Below, piece after piece: positions 40,799 through 48,913 of a stretch of 64,000 nucleotides of DNA. Source of the stretch: Citreimonas sp042096055 (GTDB lineage: Bacteria > Pseudomonadota > Alphaproteobacteria > Rhodobacterales > Rhodobacteraceae); contig NZ_JBELMH010000004.1 in the NCBI RefSeq assembly GCF_042096055.1, positions 1 to 64,000 on the forward strand. The letters are read 5' to 3'. The translations under genes were made by a program, and so were the position numbers. The notes beneath the pieces were generated by a model. That model had not been told where the DNA came from. It was given only the letters and a program-made list of their open reading frames with translations, and ran no database searches. Every line of letters starts with the position of its first letter. Position 1 is the stretch's first letter.

Positions 40799-41748
40799 GC
40801 GCCCGCCTCCGCCCGCGCTGCCGCACCGCTTCCGCGATGGCGCAGGTCGTGGAACAGCCCGACGAAGCCGCGCGGCAGCAGGTAGACGATCAGCAGGAAG
40901 CACAGGCCCAGCAGCAGCGTCGTCTGGTTCGGGAAACTGCTCGAGATCGCCTCCCACAGGAAGGTGAAGGGGATGACGCCCACCAGCGGTCCCCAAAGCC
41001 GCCCGGTGCCGCCCAGCAGCGCCATGATGACCACCTGGAAGGACAGCATCGGGCTGAAGGCGACGGCGGGTTCGATATAGACGTAGCGGGGGGCGAGGAT
41101 CGCGCCGGTCATCGCCGCGGCGGCCCCGGGGATCATGAACAGCATGACCTTGGCCAGCGCCGTGTTGATGCCGGAATGGCGCGCCACGTCCTCGTCGTCG
41201 CCGATGATCCGCAGCGCGAAGCCCAGCCGCGACCGCCCGATCAGCCAGCCGGCCAGCCACACCAGCGCGGCGAGGCCCAGAAGCTGCCAGTAGATCTGCG
41301 CCTCGGTGATCTGGGTCAGCACGTAGATGCCCTTCTGGCCGGCCACGTTCTGCACCCAGGTCAACACCTGGCGCACGAACTCGGCCAGGCCCAGCGTGAA
41401 GATGACGAAATACACCCCCGAAAGCCGCAGCGTGGCGAGCCCCACCAAGGCCGCGCCCACGGCGCCGATCAGGCCGGCGACCGCCAGGATCGTCCAGTAG
41501 GGCAGCGTCTCGATCAGCAGGCCGGTCGTGTAGGTGCCGACGCCGTAGAACGCGGCCGTCGCCAGCGAGATGTAGTGCGTCGGCCCCGAGAAGATCGCCC
41601 AGGACGTGGCCAGCACGGTGAACATCGCGATGGTGACGCCAATCGCGAGGTAATACGATGTCGCGATCCACGGCAGCGTCGCGGCGGCGGCGATGGCCAG
41701 CACCGCCCAGGCAAGGCGCGTCATCTCGGTGCGCGGCGACAGGGTCAT
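40795..41748 (-). CDS. livM: ABC transporter permease LivM-type
   Basis: A 317-aa permease with about nine to ten helices. The LivM-type EAA-like loop is GFALRIIGDDEDVARHSGINTALAK (quoted in part: IIGDDEDVARHSGIN), and GGTGRLWGPLVG is characteristic. It overlaps livH and livG by 4 bp each. Confidence 0.92.
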   Translation of the reverse strand: MTLSPRTEMTRLAWAVLAIAAAATLPWIATSYYLAIGVTIAMFTVLATSWAIFSGPTHYISLATAAFYGVGTYTTGLLIETLPYWTILAVAGLIGAVGAALVGLATLRLSGVYFVIFTLGLAEFVRQVLTWVQNVAGQKGIYVLTQITEAQIYWQLLGLAALVWLAGWLIGRSRLGFALRIIGDDEDVARHSGINTALAKVMLFMIPGAAAAMTGAILAPRYVYIEPAVAFSPMLSFQVVIMALLGGTGRLWGPLVGVIPFTFLWEAISSSFPNQTTLLLGLCFLLIVYLLPRGFVGLFHDLRHRGSGAAARAEAGA

Positions 41749-42608
41749 GCCTTCCTCCCGAACAGGCCCTGCGGGCGGAACAGCAGGATCAGCACGAACA
41801 GCAGGTAGGCCGCCGCCAGCGTCAGGCCGGGATCGACATAGGCCGCCACGAAGGTCTCGAGCAGGCCCAGAAGCAGCGCCGCGACGATCGTGCCGCGCAG
41901 GTCGCCGACGCCGCCCATGATGACGATCACCAGCGCCTTGAGCGTGAACAGCACGCCCGTCGAGGCGTCGAGCGTCAGGTACGTGGACAGCAGCGCGCCA
42001 CCCATCGCGGTGATCGTGCCCCCCAGCGCGAAGGCCAGCGCCGACATCCGCGGCACGTCGATGCCCACCAGCCGCGCGCTCTTGGGATCAACCGCGATGG
42101 CGCGCACGGCCCGGCCCGGGCGGGTGCGTTCGAGCCAAAGGTACAGCAGCCCGCCGATCACCACCGCACCCAGGAACGCAACGATGCGGTTCAGCCCGTA
42201 GGATTCGCCCAGGATCCGCACCGGGCGCGCGAGGTAGGAGTAGCTGAAGTAGTCGCCGCCGAAGAAGGCCAGCATCAGGCCCACGCCCACGAAGGAGAGC
42301 CCGAACGTCACCAGGATCGAGTCGACCTCGAGCTGGCCCTGGCTTTTCGCGCGGCGCACCAGCGGCAGCAGCATGAAACGGTAGATCAGCCAGTTCAGCG
42401 CGAAGGCCAGCGGTGCCACGACGAACAGTGTCAGCAGCGGGCTGACCTGCCCGGCGGTGTACAGCCAGAACGCGACGAAGGCGCCCACGACCAGAACCTC
42501 GCCGTTGGCCAGGTTCATGATCCGCGCCATGCCGTATTGCAGGTTCAGCCCCATGGCGATCAGCGCGTAGGTGCCGCCCAGCACGAGCCCGGTTATCACG
42601 ATGTCCAT
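41745..42608 (-). CDS. livH: ABC transporter permease LivH-type
   Basis: A 287-aa permease, starting MDIVITGLVLGGTYALIAMGLNLQYGM (quoted in part: VLGGTYALIAMGLN), with eight or so helices. The coupling loop contains RAVRAIAVDPKSARLVGIDV, and the VIMGGVGDLRGTIVAALLLG motif is typical of LivH. The binding-protein gene is 61 bp upstream. Confidence 0.92.
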   Translation of the reverse strand: MDIVITGLVLGGTYALIAMGLNLQYGMARIMNLANGEVLVVGAFVAFWLYTAGQVSPLLTLFVVAPLAFALNWLIYRFMLLPLVRRAKSQGQLEVDSILVTFGLSFVGVGLMLAFFGGDYFSYSYLARPVRILGESYGLNRIVAFLGAVVIGGLLYLWLERTRPGRAVRAIAVDPKSARLVGIDVPRMSALAFALGGTITAMGGALLSTYLTLDASTGVLFTLKALVIVIMGGVGDLRGTIVAALLLGLLETFVAAYVDPGLTLAAAYLLFVLILLFRPQGLFGRKA

Positions 42609-42669
42609 GCCGTCTCCGTCGGTCGTGCAGCGCCCGGGAACCGTGCGGCCCCCGGGCAGGGTTCAGGCC

Positions 42670-43869
42670 TCAGTTCGAGCCGCGGGCCCGCACTTCGGCA
42701 GCGCCTTCGCGCCCGGTCGAGGCGACGCCCTGGAACAACCCGTCCTGCCACTGGCCGACGGTCCAGAAGGCGGCGTTGTTGTTGTTCTCGTCGAACTCCA
42801 GCGTGCCGATCACGGTGTCGAAGCTATTGTCCTTGATGTGCTGGATGATCGCCTCGTTATCCATCGTGCCCACCGCCTCGATCGCCTGTTCCAGCGCCTG
42901 GAAGCTGGAATAGACCATGGCCGAGGCCCAGAAGTCGGGCTTCTCGCCGGTGACTTCCTCGTGCCGCTTGGCGTATTCCTGGAAGGCCGCGCCGTCGGCA
43001 TCCACGCCGCCGATGCCCAGCACGCCCTCGACGCTTTCGCCGAAGCGGCCGTAATAGGACGGGAAAGCGGTCGCCACGGCGGTGAAGAACGCGCCGGGGT
43101 TCAGCCCCTCGATCTGCGCCTGCTCGGTCAGGCCGAACGTGTCGGGCGGGTAGGACCAGGCAACGAAGGCGTCAGGGTCCGAGCCCGCCGCGCCCTTGAT
43201 GACGGTCGACAGGTCCTGCGTGCCCAGCGGGTACGAGGTGTCGTAGACGATCTCGAAGCCCGCCGCCTCAAGAGCGGGGCGCGCGTTCTGCGACAGCTCG
43301 ATCCCGAAGGCGTCGGCCACGTTGACCATCGCGATCCGGTTGCCGATGTCGCCGCGCTCGCGCAGGTCGCTCAGCACCTGGGCCACGCCCTCGGTGATCG
43401 GCTTGGCGCCGCCCAGCGAGATGAAGACGTTGGGGAACTGCTCGACCAGCGCCTCGGTGTCGTCGACCGTCGCCGTCGATGTGATCATCGGATAGCCGAA
43501 GCGGTTGAAGATCGGCGCCGCGGCCAGGTTGAGCCCGGTCGAGTAGGGCGGCAGGATGATGTCGGCCTCGTCCTGCGTCGCCAGGCGCTGCACGGCCTTG
43601 ATCGTCTCGCCGGGGTTTGTCTGGTCGTCGTACTCGATCAGCTCCAGCATGTGCTGCGTGCCGTCGACCATCAGGCCGCCGCGGCCGTTCACGTCCTCGA
43701 TCCACAGCCGCACGTTGGGCCAGTAGCTGACCGCAGCGCCGCCGGCCAGCGGACCGGTCTTGGGCGCGACCGCGCCCACGGTCAGCGTGGGGGTGTCGTT
43801 CTCGGCGAGGGCGGTGCTGGCCAGCAGCGTCGCGGCAAGGCCGATGGCTCCGAAAGTCCTGCGTTTCAT
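42670..43869 (-). CDS. ABC transporter substrate-binding protein (LivK-like)
   Basis: A 399-aa periplasmic binding protein of the type I (LivK/AmiC) fold. A Sec signal peptide (MKRRTFGAIGLAATLLASTALAEN, cleaved after ALA) is evident. GAVAPKTGPLAGGAA is the family start, followed by IEYDDQTNPGETIKAVQRL. This family binds amino acids, amides, urea or aromatic acids. Between two aldehyde dehydrogenases of aromatic type, an aromatic carboxylate or amine is the favoured but unproven ligand. Confidence 0.9.
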   Translation of the reverse strand: MKRRTFGAIGLAATLLASTALAENDTPTLTVGAVAPKTGPLAGGAAVSYWPNVRLWIEDVNGRGGLMVDGTQHMLELIEYDDQTNPGETIKAVQRLATQDEADIILPPYSTGLNLAAAPIFNRFGYPMITSTATVDDTEALVEQFPNVFISLGGAKPITEGVAQVLSDLRERGDIGNRIAMVNVADAFGIELSQNARPALEAAGFEIVYDTSYPLGTQDLSTVIKGAAGSDPDAFVAWSYPPDTFGLTEQAQIEGLNPGAFFTAVATAFPSYYGRFGESVEGVLGIGGVDADGAAFQEYAKRHEEVTGEKPDFWASAMVYSSFQALEQAIEAVGTMDNEAIIQHIKDNSFDTVIGTLEFDENNNNAAFWTVGQWQDGLFQGVASTGREGAAEVRARGSN

Positions 43870-43904
43870 GGGGGGTCCTCCTCTGTTGATGGCGCGTTGC
43901 GCGC

Positions 43905-45350
43905 CTAGTTGGCCGCCGTCGCGCGCGGCTGGGTGACGAAACTGGTTTCGGTGAACTCGGCCACGACGCTGTCGCCGCCGAAGCGGCCGTAGCCCGAAGC
44001 CTTCAGCCCGCCGAAGGGCAGCGCGGGGTCGTCGTAGACGGTCGAGCCGTTGACATGCACGATGCCCGCCTCGATCCGGTAGGCGACCTGCCGGGCGGCG
44101 GCGATGTCGCGCGACCACACCGCCGCGGCTAGGGCGAAGTCGCTGTCGTTGGCGACGCTGATCGCCTCGTCGGCATCGGCGACGCGGATGATCCCCAGCG
44201 CGGGCCCGAAGGTCTCCTCGGCGTAGATCCGCATGCCGAAGGTGACGTGGTCGAGCACGGTGGGCTGCATCAGCCGGTTGAAGGATTCGCCCCCCGTGAC
44301 CAGCGTCGCGCCCTTGCGCACGGCGTCCTCGATCAGGCCCTTCACGCGCAAGGCCGCATCGGCGGTGATCAGTTGCCCGGCCGCGCCCGGCGGCGCGGCG
44401 AGATCGGGCAGGCGCAGCGCCTCGGCCTCGGCCCGCAGGGCGGCGACGAACGGCTCGGCGATCGCGTCCTCGACGATCACGCGGCCGGTCGACATGCAGA
44501 TCTGGCCCTGGTTGAAGAACGCGCCCTGTGCCACGACCCGTGCCGCGGCCGCGATGTCGGCACCCGCAAGCACGACCACCGGCGCCTTGCCGCTGAGTTC
44601 CAGCAGGCAACGCTTGAGGTGCCGCGCCGCGATCAGCGCCACCTCGCGCCCGACGCGGGTCGAGCCGGTGAAGTTCACGCGCCGCACGGCCGGATGCGCG
44701 ATCAGCGCCTCGACCACCGCGTGGGCGTCGTCGGGCGCGTTGACTACGTAGTTGATCGCCCCCTCGGGCAGGCCGGCATCCAGCAGCGCCTGGGCGACCA
44801 TCTCGTGGGTGCGCGGGCACAGCTCGGAGCCCTTGAGCACCACGGTGTTGCCCAAGGCCAGCGGCGCCGCGACCGCCCGCACCGCCAGGGTCACCGGCGC
44901 GTTCCACGGCGCGATGCCCAGCACCACGCCCACCGGCCGCGTCACGCGCGTGTAGGCAACGCCGGGGTTGCCGGCGGTGTAGGGCGCCGACCCGATCCGG
45001 TCGGTCAGCGTCGCGCAATGGCGCAGCGTGTCCGAGGCGACGGCGATGTTGAAGTGGGTCCAATCGGCGGTCGCGCCCACCTCGCGGTGGGCCACCTCGA
45101 CGAACGCCGACTTGCGCGCCTCCAGCAGGTCGGCCGCGCGCAGCAGCACCCGCGCCCGCTCGGCCGGATCGGTCGCCGCCCATGCAGGATGCGCCGCAGC
45201 CGCCGCGCCCGCGGCGTCCGCGGCCACGGCCTCGGTGCAGGCCGCGGCGCGCGTGATCACCTCGGACGTCAACGGGTCGGTCCGGTCGAACGTCGCGCCT
45301 GGCGCACGTGCGGGATCGCTCCCGCCGATGATGGCGTGGGCTTCGAACAT
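43905..45350 (-). CDS. Aldehyde dehydrogenase (aromatic aldehyde type)
   Basis: A 481-aa aldehyde dehydrogenase with the motifs IAPWNAPV, LELSGKAPVVVL (general-base Glu; Ser replaces the first Gly) and NQGQICMSTGRV (catalytic Cys). The ATG at 45350 follows GGGAGGA. It is the first gene of the minus-strand operon aldehyde dehydrogenase, binding protein, livH, livM, livG, livF, aldehyde dehydrogenase, perhaps flotillin. It faces a divergent AraC regulator with tandem operators in the 131-bp spacer, so it is probably under its control. Confidence 0.87.
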   Translation of the reverse strand: MFEAHAIIGGSDPARAPGATFDRTDPLTSEVITRAAACTEAVAADAAGAAAAAHPAWAATDPAERARVLLRAADLLEARKSAFVEVAHREVGATADWTHFNIAVASDTLRHCATLTDRIGSAPYTAGNPGVAYTRVTRPVGVVLGIAPWNAPVTLAVRAVAAPLALGNTVVLKGSELCPRTHEMVAQALLDAGLPEGAINYVVNAPDDAHAVVEALIAHPAVRRVNFTGSTRVGREVALIAARHLKRCLLELSGKAPVVVLAGADIAAAARVVAQGAFFNQGQICMSTGRVIVEDAIAEPFVAALRAEAEALRLPDLAAPPGAAGQLITADAALRVKGLIEDAVRKGATLVTGGESFNRLMQPTVLDHVTFGMRIYAEETFGPALGIIRVADADEAISVANDSDFALAAAVWSRDIAAARQVAYRIEAGIVHVNGSTVYDDPALPFGGLKASGYGRFGGDSVVAEFTETSFVTQPRATAAN

Positions 45351-45427
45351 GATCCTCCCAAATCCTGCTCGACCGGATGTCTCCCCCCGGGCCAGGGAAG
45401 GATGAGTTGCATTCCGCGCGTCGTAAA

Positions 45428-45455
45428 TGTCATTCTGCCGCGCATAATTGTCATT
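45428..45455. promoter_or_regulatory. Tandem AraC-type operator between aldehyde dehydrogenase and regulator genes
   Basis: TGTCATT occurs at 45428-45434 and again at 45449-45455 in the same orientation, exactly 21 bp apart (two helical turns), each preceded by an A/T-rich triplet. Direct repeats with this spacing are the usual binding pattern for an AraC-family dimer, and the site lies in the divergent spacer 27-54 bp from the araC-type start. Confidence 0.7.
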
Positions 45456-45481
45456 TTCTGGCATTCGCGCGAAAGTCACCG

Positions 45482-46387
45482 ATGCACGACACGGCCCGCT
45501 CGCCCGCGCAGACCGAAACGCCCCTGCGCGCCGAGCCGCTGCGCGCGGGACTGCAGCCGCTGGTCTTCGGCCGGTCGGGCCTGCTCGGCTCGCATAACTT
45601 CCGCGCATTGCTGCTGAGCGCGGGCACCGCATCGCTGCAGATCGACGAGACGGTGGAGCGTTTGCAGGCGCCGTGCCTGCTCTGGACGCCGTGGAACACG
45701 CAGGCCCGGCTGGTCGTCGCCCCGGGCAGTCGCGGGCATCACCTGGTGCTGGGCGCATCGCTGCTGTCGGTGGCGCTGCGGCATTCGCCCCACGCAGCTG
45801 AGCTCGGCTACATGGCCGAGCGGCGCTACCTGGTGACACTCGACCCGGCCGACGGCGACGCGGCGACCCTGCAGGCCTGTTTCGAGGGGCTTGCCGTCGA
45901 GACGCGGCAGGACCGGCCCATGTCGTCCAGCCTGGTCGAGGCGCATCTTTCGATCCTGCTGGTGACGCTCTACCGCGCGCTCAAGGCCGGGCCCTACGGG
46001 CTGCAATCGGGATTCGCGTCCTCCAGCCTCGGCAGCCGCTTCATCGCGCTGATCGAGGCGCATCTGGGCGAGCGCTGGTCCGTGGCGGCCTTTTGCGCCG
46101 CGCTGGGCGTCGGCCGCGACCGGCTGCACGCCACCTGCCTGCGCGATTTCGGCCGCCCGCCGGGCCTGATGATCCGCCAGCGCACGATGCTCGAGGCGCG
46201 GCGCCTGCTCGAGCAATCCACGTTGTCGGTGGACCAGATCGCCCAGCGGCTGGGCTTCGGCAGCGGACCGCAGTTCAACCACTTCTTCAAGGGGATCGAG
46301 GGCGTGCCCCCCGGTGCATGGCGCCGGCAGGTGCGATCGAGCGACCGCACACGGCCGCCGCCCGTGGACCTGTCCGCCTGGCCGTGA
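45482..46387 (+). CDS. AraC family transcriptional regulator
   Basis: A 301-aa regulator. The C-terminal double helix-turn-helix is clear: WSVAAFCAALGVGRDRLHATCLRDFG then RRLLEQSTLSVDQIAQRLGFGSGPQFNHFFK (quoted in part: LSVDQIAQRLGFGS), followed by the GVPPGAWR end motif. The N-terminal 150 residues are a ligand-binding or dimerisation domain of unknown specificity. I start at ATG 45482. It is divergent from the aldehyde dehydrogenase/Liv operon, which it probably activates in response to the imported compound or its aldehyde. Confidence 0.9.
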   Translation: MHDTARSPAQTETPLRAEPLRAGLQPLVFGRSGLLGSHNFRALLLSAGTASLQIDETVERLQAPCLLWTPWNTQARLVVAPGSRGHHLVLGASLLSVALRHSPHAAELGYMAERRYLVTLDPADGDAATLQACFEGLAVETRQDRPMSSSLVEAHLSILLVTLYRALKAGPYGLQSGFASSSLGSRFIALIEAHLGERWSVAAFCAALGVGRDRLHATCLRDFGRPPGLMIRQRTMLEARRLLEQSTLSVDQIAQRLGFGSGPQFNHFFKGIEGVPPGAWRRQVRSSDRTRPPPVDLSAWP

Positions 46388-46484
46388 CCCAACCGACGGC
46401 GGCGTAAGGGCAGGGCGGCTGGCGAGGCACGGCAAAAACCGTTACCGTCCCGGCAATCTTCGCGAACAGAGAGCAGGTCCGACC

Positions 46485-47015
46485 GTGAACCCACAGACCG
46501 TCCCCGCCGTCACTTTCCACACCCGCGTGCGCAACCCCGAAGTGCCGGGCGACAACCCGTTCGAATGGCGCGACGTCTCATCGGACGACATTTTCGCCGG
46601 CAAGCGCGTCGTCGTCTTCGGCCTGCCCGGCGCGTTCACCCCGGCCTGCAGCGACAGCCACCTGCCGGGATACGAGCGGCTGCACGACGACTTCATCGCC
46701 GAGGGCATCGATCAGGTCGTCTGCACCGCCGTCAACGACGCCTTCGTGATGTTCCAGTGGGCCAAGGCGCTGGGGGTCGAAAAGGTGACGATGCTGCCCG
46801 ACGGCAACGGCGTCTTCGCGCGCCGCATGGGCATGTTGGTCGACCGCTCGAACCAGGGGATGGGGATGCGCAGCTGGCGTTACTCGATGCTGGTCGAGGA
46901 TCGCGAGATCACCCAGATCTTCGCCGAGCCCGACATCTGCGAGATCCCGTCGAGCATCCCCATGAATCGCTCGGCGGCCGAGGTGATGCTGGAGCATATC
47001 CGCGGCGGCGCCTGA
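46485..47015 (+). CDS. Peroxiredoxin (Prx5 type)
   Basis: A 176-aa atypical peroxiredoxin of the Prx5/AhpE-like branch that reduces peroxides. The peroxidatic Cys lies in GLPGAFTPACSDSHLPGYE (about residue 54); the supporting Thr and a later Arg (MRSWRYSMLV) complete the site. There is no glutaredoxin domain, although such proteins often use glutathione/glutaredoxin. The start is GTG 46485, with GCAGG 7 nt upstream. It appears monocistronic, with 97 bp between it and the AraC gene. Confidence 0.88.
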   Translation: MNPQTVPAVTFHTRVRNPEVPGDNPFEWRDVSSDDIFAGKRVVVFGLPGAFTPACSDSHLPGYERLHDDFIAEGIDQVVCTAVNDAFVMFQWAKALGVEKVTMLPDGNGVFARRMGMLVDRSNQGMGMRSWRYSMLVEDREITQIFAEPDICEIPSSIPMNRSAAEVMLEHIRGGA

Positions 47016-47044
47016 CGCGGTCGCGCCGGCGCCGCCGCCCTGTT

Positions 47045-48712
47045 TCATTCGGCAGGGTCGGGGGCCGCCGTCCGTCCCGGCGGCGCCGTCTCGGGCGAGT
47101 CGCCGTAGAGCGTGCCGGGCAGTTCCGACGGCATGGCGTGGTCGGCCTCGTCGTCGTTGCGGAAGCGCTGGTTGTGCCGGTAGACCATCAGCGGGTCCCA
47201 GCTGAGCGCCTTGAACAGGCCGATGACGATCAGCAGGATGACGATGGCAAACGGGAAACCCGCGACCACGGCCGCCGCCTGCAGCGCCGACAACCCGCCG
47301 GCCAGCAGCAGCACGGACGCAACCGCGCCCTCGGAGATCGCCCAGAAGATCCGCTGCACCTTCGGGGGATCGGGATCCCCGCCCGCTGTCAGCATGTCGA
47401 TCACGAACGAGCCCGAGTCCGACGACGTCACGAACCACAGCACGATCAGGATGATCGCGAAACCGGACATCAACTCGGACGCGGGGAAGTAGTCGAGCAG
47501 CGCGAACATGGCGTTGCCGTAGGATTCCCGCGTCGCCTCGATCAGCGTCGGGTCGCCCGACAGCGAGATCGACAGCGCCGTGCCGCCGAAGGCCGAGAAC
47601 CAGAAGAACATGATCGATGCGGGGATCAGCATGACGCCCAGCAGGAATTCGCGGATTGTGCGGCCACGGCTGATGCGGGCGACGAAGACGCCGACGAAGG
47701 GTGCCCAGCTGACCCACCACGCCCAGTAGAAGATGGTCCAGCTGTCCTGCCAGGTGCCACCGTCGGTCCAGGCCTCGGCCCAGGTGCCCCAGGACACGAG
47801 GTCGCTGACGTAGGCGCCGTAGGACTGGACGAAGGTGTCGAAGATGAACAGCGTCGGCCCGACCGCCAGGATGAAGGCCAGAAAGACGATGCTCAGCAGG
47901 ATGTTGATGTTCGACAGCCGCTTGATCCCGGCGTCGAGGCCCGCGACCACCGACAGGGTGGCCAGCGCCGTGATCCCGGCGATGACGACGATCTGGACGA
48001 ACGCGCTTTGCGGCACGCCGAAGACCTGGCCCAGGCCCGAGTTGATCTGCATCGCGCCCAGACCAAGCGAGGTCACGATGCCGAACATCGTGCCGAAGAC
48101 GGCGAGGATGTCGACCACGTCGCCCCAGAAGCCGAAGATCCGGTCGCCGAGGATCGGGTAGAGCGCCGAGCGCACCGTCAGCGGCAGCCCCTTGCGGAAG
48201 TGGAAATACGCGAGACTCAGCGCCACGACCGCATAGATCGCCCAGGCGTGGAAGCCCCAGTGCAGGAAGGACAGCGTCATCGCCTGCTTGGCGGCGGCCT
48301 CGGTCTCGGCGTCGCCCACGGGGGGGGCGAAGAAGTGATAAAGCGGCTCGGCCGCGCCCCAGTAGATCAGCCCGATGCCGATCCCCGCCGAGAACAGCAT
48401 CGCCGTCCAAGAGAACAGATCATAGGCCGGCGCCTCGGTCATGCGGCCCAGCCGGATGTCGCCGAAGCGGCCGAAGGTCAGGTACAGCACCGCGATCAGC
48501 AGCACGTTGACCAGCAGGATCATCGCCCAACCCAGCGTGCTGACCAGCCAGGTCTGCGCGCCCGAGAAGATCGTGTTGGCCGTGTCGCTGAACAGCGCGC
48601 CGAAGATGATGAAGCCGACGATCAGGATCGCCGAAACCGAGAAGACGCGCCGGTTCACCCGCGGGAAGAACAGCAGCGGTCGCTGGCTCATTCGGTGGTC
48701 GTTGTTGTCCAT
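47045..48712 (-). CDS. BCCT family betaine/choline/carnitine transporter
   Basis: A 555-aa secondary transporter with 12 predicted helices. Family signatures are AGIGIGLIYWGAAEPLYHF, the unwound helix region GIVTSLGLGAMQINSGL and WAWWVSWAPFVGVFVARISRGRTIREF (quoted in part: WVSWAPFVGVFVARISRGR). BCCT carriers import quaternary-ammonium osmolytes or methylated compounds. The hydrophilic C-terminus is 40-50 residues. It is convergent with the peroxiredoxin gene (29-bp spacer). The substrate cannot be fixed from sequence. Confidence 0.92.
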   Translation of the reverse strand: MDNNDHRMSQRPLLFFPRVNRRVFSVSAILIVGFIIFGALFSDTANTIFSGAQTWLVSTLGWAMILLVNVLLIAVLYLTFGRFGDIRLGRMTEAPAYDLFSWTAMLFSAGIGIGLIYWGAAEPLYHFFAPPVGDAETEAAAKQAMTLSFLHWGFHAWAIYAVVALSLAYFHFRKGLPLTVRSALYPILGDRIFGFWGDVVDILAVFGTMFGIVTSLGLGAMQINSGLGQVFGVPQSAFVQIVVIAGITALATLSVVAGLDAGIKRLSNINILLSIVFLAFILAVGPTLFIFDTFVQSYGAYVSDLVSWGTWAEAWTDGGTWQDSWTIFYWAWWVSWAPFVGVFVARISRGRTIREFLLGVMLIPASIMFFWFSAFGGTALSISLSGDPTLIEATRESYGNAMFALLDYFPASELMSGFAIILIVLWFVTSSDSGSFVIDMLTAGGDPDPPKVQRIFWAISEGAVASVLLLAGGLSALQAAAVVAGFPFAIVILLIVIGLFKALSWDPLMVYRHNQRFRNDDEADHAMPSELPGTLYGDSPETAPPGRTAAPDPAE

Positions 48713-48913
48713 GTCGTTGTCCCGTCCCTGTCATTCGGCGGCGGAACGCGGATCCTTTGCCCGCACCCCGCTGGCCGGTTCCCGACACGCGATGCGGTCG
48801 CGCCGCGCGCGTCGCATCGTCCGCCGGGTCGGCCGCGCCGGATTGGAGGCATGAACCAACAAGAAGAACGATAGGTTCCCGAAAACCTTCTTCGCCAGTC
48901 GCGGGGTTCGGGC

